Of a DNA stretch of 10,250 nucleotides, positions 7,326-10,250 are shown piece after piece. The notes under the pieces are model-generated. The model saw only the letters and a program-made list of their open reading frames with translations. It was not told the origin of the DNA and made no database searches. The position numbers were made by a program, and so were the translations under genes. Location of the stretch: contig JAYZDB010000171.1 in NCBI GenBank assembly GCA_036338025.1, forward strand, positions 1 to 10,250, given 5' to 3'. Source of the DNA: JAYZDB01 sp036338025 (GTDB lineage Bacteria; Planctomycetota; UBA1135; UBA2386). How positions within the stretch are numbered: the first letter of the stretch is position 1; every line of letters starts with the position of its first letter.

Positions 7326-7334
7326 TGTTATGAT
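7326..7334 (+). promoter_or_regulatory. extended -10 promoter candidate for the antiporter gene
   Basis: The sequence is TG, one base, then TATGAT, matching the extended -10 consensus with five of six core bases. Extended -10 promoters can work without a good -35 box, and none is seen here. Transcription would begin near 7341 and give a leader of about 145 nt that contains the CCACGT palindromes at 7397-7456. Confidence 0.38.
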
Positions 7335-7396
7335 GCGCGTTGGCACGGGTATCGAGGCGGGTGCCCAAATTTGCGACGTCGGCGGGTCGAGCCATT

Positions 7397-7456
7397 CCCA
7401 CGTGGTCACTGTGGTTGCCGTGGGTTGATTGCGCCACGTCGTGGCGGTTTCCACGT
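7397..7456. promoter_or_regulatory. cluster of CCACGT palindromes upstream of the antiporter gene
   Basis: Three CCACGT copies start at 7398, 7435 and 7451. The first lies in the perfect palindrome CCACGTGG (7398-7405). The second lies in CGCCACG-T-CGTGGCG (7432-7446; 7-bp arms with a one-base centre). CCCACG (7397-7402) also pairs with CGTGGG (7419-7424). The cluster ends about 30 nt before the antiporter ATG. It could be binding sites for a dimeric regulator or alternative hairpins in the leader RNA. Confidence 0.35.
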
Positions 7457-7485
7457 TCTACCAGCCGGCCACCGCCTCTTGAAGT

Positions 7486-9486
7486 ATGACAGCAGCGCTT
7501 GCACAACACGGACTTGATGAGGTTCTCGTCGACCTCGCCTTGTTGTTTGCCGTGTGTGTTGCCGTCGTGGTCTTCTTTCATCGCCTGAAGCTGCCCCCGA
7601 TCGCAGGATTCCTGATCGCTGGAGCTCTGATGGGGCCGAACGCCCTTGGCCTGATTTCGCAGCCCGAACTGGTTGAGCACCTGGCCGAGATTGGCGTTGT
7701 CCTGTTGCTGTTTACCGTCGGGATGGAGTTGTCGATACAGGACCTGTTCCAGCTACGTCGGTCCATTTTGATCGGGGGCGGAATCCAGCTTGGTCTGACA
7801 ATCGCGTTGGGCGCCGCCTGCGCGTTGATCGGCGGACTGGCCTGGGGCCCCGCAATCTTTCTCGGCTTCCTCCTGGCTCTTTCGAGCACAGCGACGGTAG
7901 CCAAGATCCTCCAGGACCGCAGCGAACTAGGGTCCACTCCAGGACGACTGGCGATGGGTATCTGCGTTGCGCAGGATCTGGCGGTTGTGCCGATGATCCT
8001 CATGCTGCCGTTGCTGGCCAATAGCGACGACCAGTCAGTGGGTGCGGTGCTGACCAATATCGGGACGTCGTTGTTCTACCTGGCCTTGACCGTGTCGGTG
8101 GCGTGGTTCGTGATTCCGAGGGCCCTAGATCTCGTGTCGAAGACCCGGAGTCGCGAGGTGTTTGTCCTGTCGATCTTCACCTTGTGTCTGGCCGCCGCAA
8201 CGATCACGGCGACGATCGGGCTGTCATTGGCTCTCGGCGCGTTCTTCGCCGGCCTGATCATCGGATCGTCTGGCTATCGCCACCAGGTGTCGGCGGAAGT
8301 CGCGCCATTTCGAGATGCGCTCAGCAGCTTGTTCTTCGTCAGCATCGGGATGATGTTCGATCATCGCCTGATCTTGGCGGAGCCCGTCACGGTTGCGGTG
8401 GCGTTTGTCGCGGTGATTCTGGGCAAGGCGGGAGTGATCATGATCGCCGCCCGCGCATTGTCCCTGCCATGGTGGGTAGGCCTCCGGGCAGGACTCTTGT
8501 TGGCTCAAGTCGGTGAGTTTTCTTTCGTTGTTCTCCAAGCGGCCCGCGGCAGCTCAATCGAGATAGGAAGCGCTGAGTCGGTCTTCCTGGTCGTTGCCGT
8601 TTTGTCGATAGCCTTGACGCCGCTGATGATCAAGGTGGGTCACTGGCTCACTCGAAGCACCGCGAAACTCAGTTCGGGAAAGAGTCGGGACACATCGGGT
8701 CGCACGCGAGACCACGTCGTGATCGTCGGGTTTGGACCAGGTGGTCAAGCCGTCGCAATGGCTCTCAAGAATCAAGATATTCCGTTTGTCGTAATCGAGA
8801 TGAACGCGGCGACGGTCCGGGATTTTCAAGCACAAGGCTATCCGATCCTCCTGGGTGATTCGTCTCGCGAAGTGATGCTGCGAGCCGCCGGTTTGACGCA
8901 AGCACGCGTGCTGGTGTTGGCGGTCAGTGATTCGGAGGCGACACGGCATACCGCGGATCTAGCCCGCCGAATCGCTCCCGACATCCGAATTGTCGCCCGG
9001 ACGAATTACATCGGCGAGGTACCGGCCTTGGAGCGACTTGGGGTCCAAGAGATCGTTCCACAGGAGTTGGAGACGTCTGTGGAAGTCATGGTGCGGGTGC
9101 TCCGGCATTTCCTTGTTCCGGACAGTGAGGTAGATCGACAGGCCCGCGATGTGCGTCGTGGCGCCAACCTCCCAGACCGTCCACTGCGCGCGCACGATGA
9201 CTCCGCACGCTTGACGGAGTTCATCCCAGGTCTGCGCATGGAGATCTTCCGCGTCGAAGAGGACAGCATCCTTGCGGGCCGTAGCCTGCATGATACTGAC
9301 CTGCGCCGCCTCAGCGCCTGCACCGTGGTTGCGGTTCGTCGGGGTGCTACGACTGACATCAGTATCCGGCCGGGCACCGTGCTCGAGGTTGAGGATGTTG
9401 TAGTCCTGCTAGGCCCTGGCGACCGGATCTCGGACGCCGGTGCCCTGTTTGCCGCTCAATCCACACGGCAGACGACGCTGGAGTGA
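7486..9486 (+). CDS. CPA2-family monovalent cation:proton antiporter with C-terminal RCK (TrkA-N/TrkA-C) domains
   Basis: This 666-residue inner-membrane protein resembles KefB, KefC and YbaL, which exchange K+ (or Na+) for H+ and are gated by nucleotide-binding cytoplasmic domains. Residues of about 10-395 form many hydrophobic helices of the Na_H_exchanger type: PPIAGFLIAGALMGPN, EIGVVLLLFTVGMEL, LALSSTATVAKIL (Ser133-Ser134-Thr135), the ion-site pair Gln163-Asp164 in CVAQDLAVVP, LGAFFAGLIIGSS and LSSLFFVSIGMMFD. A charged linker follows. The RCK_N Rossmann fold begins with HVVIVGFGPGG (Gly415, Gly417, Gly420) and has an acidic residue after its second strand (VVIEMN), which points to NAD(H)-type ligands. 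Residues of about 575-655 form a TrkA-C domain (RVEEDSILAGRSL...VEDVVVLLGPGDRI). The ATG at 7486 has only a weak GAAG upstream but precedes the first helix directly. No KefF/KefG-like ancillary gene is adjacent. The exact ion and ligand are unknown. Confidence 0.9.
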   Translation: MTAALAQHGLDEVLVDLALLFAVCVAVVVFFHRLKLPPIAGFLIAGALMGPNALGLISQPELVEHLAEIGVVLLLFTVGMELSIQDLFQLRRSILIGGGIQLGLTIALGAACALIGGLAWGPAIFLGFLLALSSTATVAKILQDRSELGSTPGRLAMGICVAQDLAVVPMILMLPLLANSDDQSVGAVLTNIGTSLFYLALTVSVAWFVIPRALDLVSKTRSREVFVLSIFTLCLAAATITATIGLSLALGAFFAGLIIGSSGYRHQVSAEVAPFRDALSSLFFVSIGMMFDHRLILAEPVTVAVAFVAVILGKAGVIMIAARALSLPWWVGLRAGLLLAQVGEFSFVVLQAARGSSIEIGSAESVFLVVAVLSIALTPLMIKVGHWLTRSTAKLSSGKSRDTSGRTRDHVVIVGFGPGGQAVAMALKNQDIPFVVIEMNAATVRDFQAQGYPILLGDSSREVMLRAAGLTQARVLVLAVSDSEATRHTADLARRIAPDIRIVARTNYIGEVPALERLGVQEIVPQELETSVEVMVRVLRHFLVPDSEVDRQARDVRRGANLPDRPLRAHDDSARLTEFIPGLRMEIFRVEEDSILAGRSLHDTDLRRLSACTVVAVRRGATTDISIRPGTVLEVEDVVVLLGPGDRISDAGALFAAQSTRQTTLE

Positions 9487-9491
9487 GCGGC
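9451..9491. other. inverted repeat spanning the antiporter stop codon, between convergent genes
   Basis: GCCGCTCA (9451-9458) is the exact reverse complement of TGAGCGGC (9484-9491), with 25 nt between them. The right arm contains the antiporter TGA. The convergent gene ends only 10 nt beyond that stop, so a shared end signal might be expected here. Neither side has a T run and the loop is long, so this is at best a non-canonical terminator. Confidence 0.25.
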
Positions 9492-9496
9492 TGCAT

Positions 9497-10250
9497 TCAC
9501 CACGAGAGATCGAGAGCGGCCGCCAGCAGTTGAGAACGGCTGCCGCGCGTAGCTTGCGTGTAGGTGGGTAGCAAGCCCCGGTCCTTCTGGGTGATAGTTG
9601 CGAGTAAACGCGACTCTGTCCGCAGGTGACGAATTTGCACGTGACTCGGGCCGTGCTCGAGGTCGAGAAGCCATGGCTCGTTGTCCGGGCCATCGCCTTC
9701 CTCTTCGACCAGCCTGACCGTGGCTGAGAGTTGTTCCGTGAGCCACGCCTCCAGGCAGCGGCTGGCGCCGAGGGAACCGAAAGCCATCCCGTGTACAAGA
9801 GTGATGTCGGTTTCGGGTTGTTCGGGTTGCCACTCAAAATGTTCAAAAGTCTCCGCCAAGGCGCGACGCCAGGGCCCGATTCGCAGCCAGGCCAGATCCA
9901 GAGGTTCGCAATCCTGGATCTTCCCGAGGCTGCGCCAGTTGTCACCGGCGAACAGGGTGGAGTCGACAATCGTGCGATCTACCAACGCAGCGAGCGCGCT
10001 GATTTGGTCGAGGCTCTCAGGCAGTTGGGCGGCCCAGAAGAGGCTCGAGCCGATGTCGTTGACGAGCAGGGGCCGAATCAGATTGGCTAGTTTGGGGAAG
10101 TCGCCCCAACCCGCCTCGATGGTGAGTTTTTCGAGCACCAAGGCCCGGACTTTTCGTTGGGTGCGGATCAGGCCCGTGAGTTGAGCCGTGAGCTCGCATT
10201 CATCCGGGTCGATGACAACGACAAGCGCCCTGCACGGGTGCCGATTGAGT
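9497..10250 (-). CDS. opcA: OpcA-like glucose-6-phosphate dehydrogenase assembly protein, C-terminal 250 residues (5' end outside window)
   Basis: The frame is open to the right edge, so the N-terminus is missing. OpcA binds glucose-6-phosphate dehydrogenase (Zwf) and promotes its assembly and activation in the oxidative pentose phosphate pathway, in the cytoplasm. The visible sequence follows the family pattern: NRHPCRALVVVID at the left end, then LTIEAGWGDFPKLANLIRPLLVNDIGSSLFW, ALVDRTIVDS, LDLAWLRIGPWRRALAETFE (the most telling block), and a C-terminal domain with CLEAWLTEQL and VQIRHLRTESRL. No signal peptide or membrane segment is seen. A TTG at 10141 could serve as a start but would cut off the conserved HPCR segment. 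The gene converges on the antiporter with a 10-nt gap. opcA is usually directly downstream of zwf, so zwf would be expected just beyond position 10250; this is inference. Confidence 0.78.
   Translation of the reverse strand, partial: LNRHPCRALVVVIDPDECELTAQLTGLIRTQRKVRALVLEKLTIEAGWGDFPKLANLIRPLLVNDIGSSLFWAAQLPESLDQISALAALVDRTIVDSTLFAGDNWRSLGKIQDCEPLDLAWLRIGPWRRALAETFEHFEWQPEQPETDITLVHGMAFGSLGASRCLEAWLTEQLSATVRLVEEEGDGPDNEPWLLDLEHGPSHVQIRHLRTESRLLATITQKDRGLLPTYTQATRGSRSQLLAAALDLSW

Larger units (their letters stand above)
7064..7485. other. 422-bp non-coding divergent region between E1 and antiporter genes
   Basis: This region separates the leftward E1 gene from the rightward antiporter gene and should hold both promoters. 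Short open frames cross it on both strands, but none has a convincing start, ribosome-binding site or recognisable protein. On the plus side I see an extended -10 (7326-7334) and clustered CCACGT palindromes (7397-7456). A weaker pair, TTGAAC...TGTAGT with an 18-nt gap, lies around 7225-7255. Facing E1, only poor matches are present. I recognise no riboswitch or structured RNA. Confidence 0.6.

Noticed and set aside
7207..7428. small plus-strand open frame of 73 codons in the divergent region
   Set aside because: It has no ribosome-binding site, its composition is unremarkable and it is not recognisable. It also overlaps the candidate promoter for the antiporter.
10139..10141. TTG as the start of the OpcA-like gene
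   Set aside because: The same frame continues upstream with family-typical sequence (NRHPCRALVVVID), so the true start is beyond the window.

Overview
This is a GC-rich bacterial window (about 60% G+C by eye) with five protein genes, two of them cut by the window edges. I see no rRNA or tRNA gene, mobile element, CRISPR array or phage gene. The two S46 peptidases have secretion signals, which implies a Gram-negative cell plan. An S46 peptidase joined to a DUF1080 domain, together with an OpcA homologue, would suit Planctomycetota or a similar environmental lineage. That placement is inference; there is no phylogenetic marker in the window.

Layout. (1) 1-3633, minus strand: two tandem, paralogous, secreted S46-family dipeptidyl-peptidases. 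The promoter-distal copy (722 down to 1) runs off the left edge. The complete copy (3633-916) carries a C-terminal DUF1080 / 3-keto-disaccharide hydrolase-type domain and is followed by a strong intrinsic terminator at 824-860, so the two copies are probably transcribed separately. (2) 3834-7063, minus strand: a two-gene operon with a 4-nt overlap. It encodes a fused alpha+beta E1 of the branched-chain 2-oxoacid dehydrogenase type, then a FabD-like acyltransferase. The acyltransferase keeps its Ser/His pair but has lost the arginine that holds the malonyl carboxylate. (3) 7064-7485: a 422-bp non-coding divergent region with a candidate extended -10 promoter and a cluster of CCACGT palindromes. 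(4) 7486-9486, plus strand: a CPA2-type K+/H+ antiporter with C-terminal RCK/TrkA domains. (5) 9497-10250, minus strand: the C-terminal part of an OpcA-like glucose-6-phosphate dehydrogenase assembly protein, convergent with the antiporter.

How the genes may work together. The peptidases would release dipeptides from extracellular protein in the periplasm. The E1/acyltransferase pair is the most unusual part: E1 decarboxylates a 2-oxoacid, often one derived from an amino acid, and the coupled acyltransferase looks suited to a non-malonyl acyl group. This suggests a route from 2-oxoacids to acyl-primed carrier proteins or CoA. No E2 or E3 gene is present, so the route is a hypothesis. The antiporter and OpcA serve ion/pH homeostasis and the oxidative pentose phosphate pathway and have no evident link to the rest.
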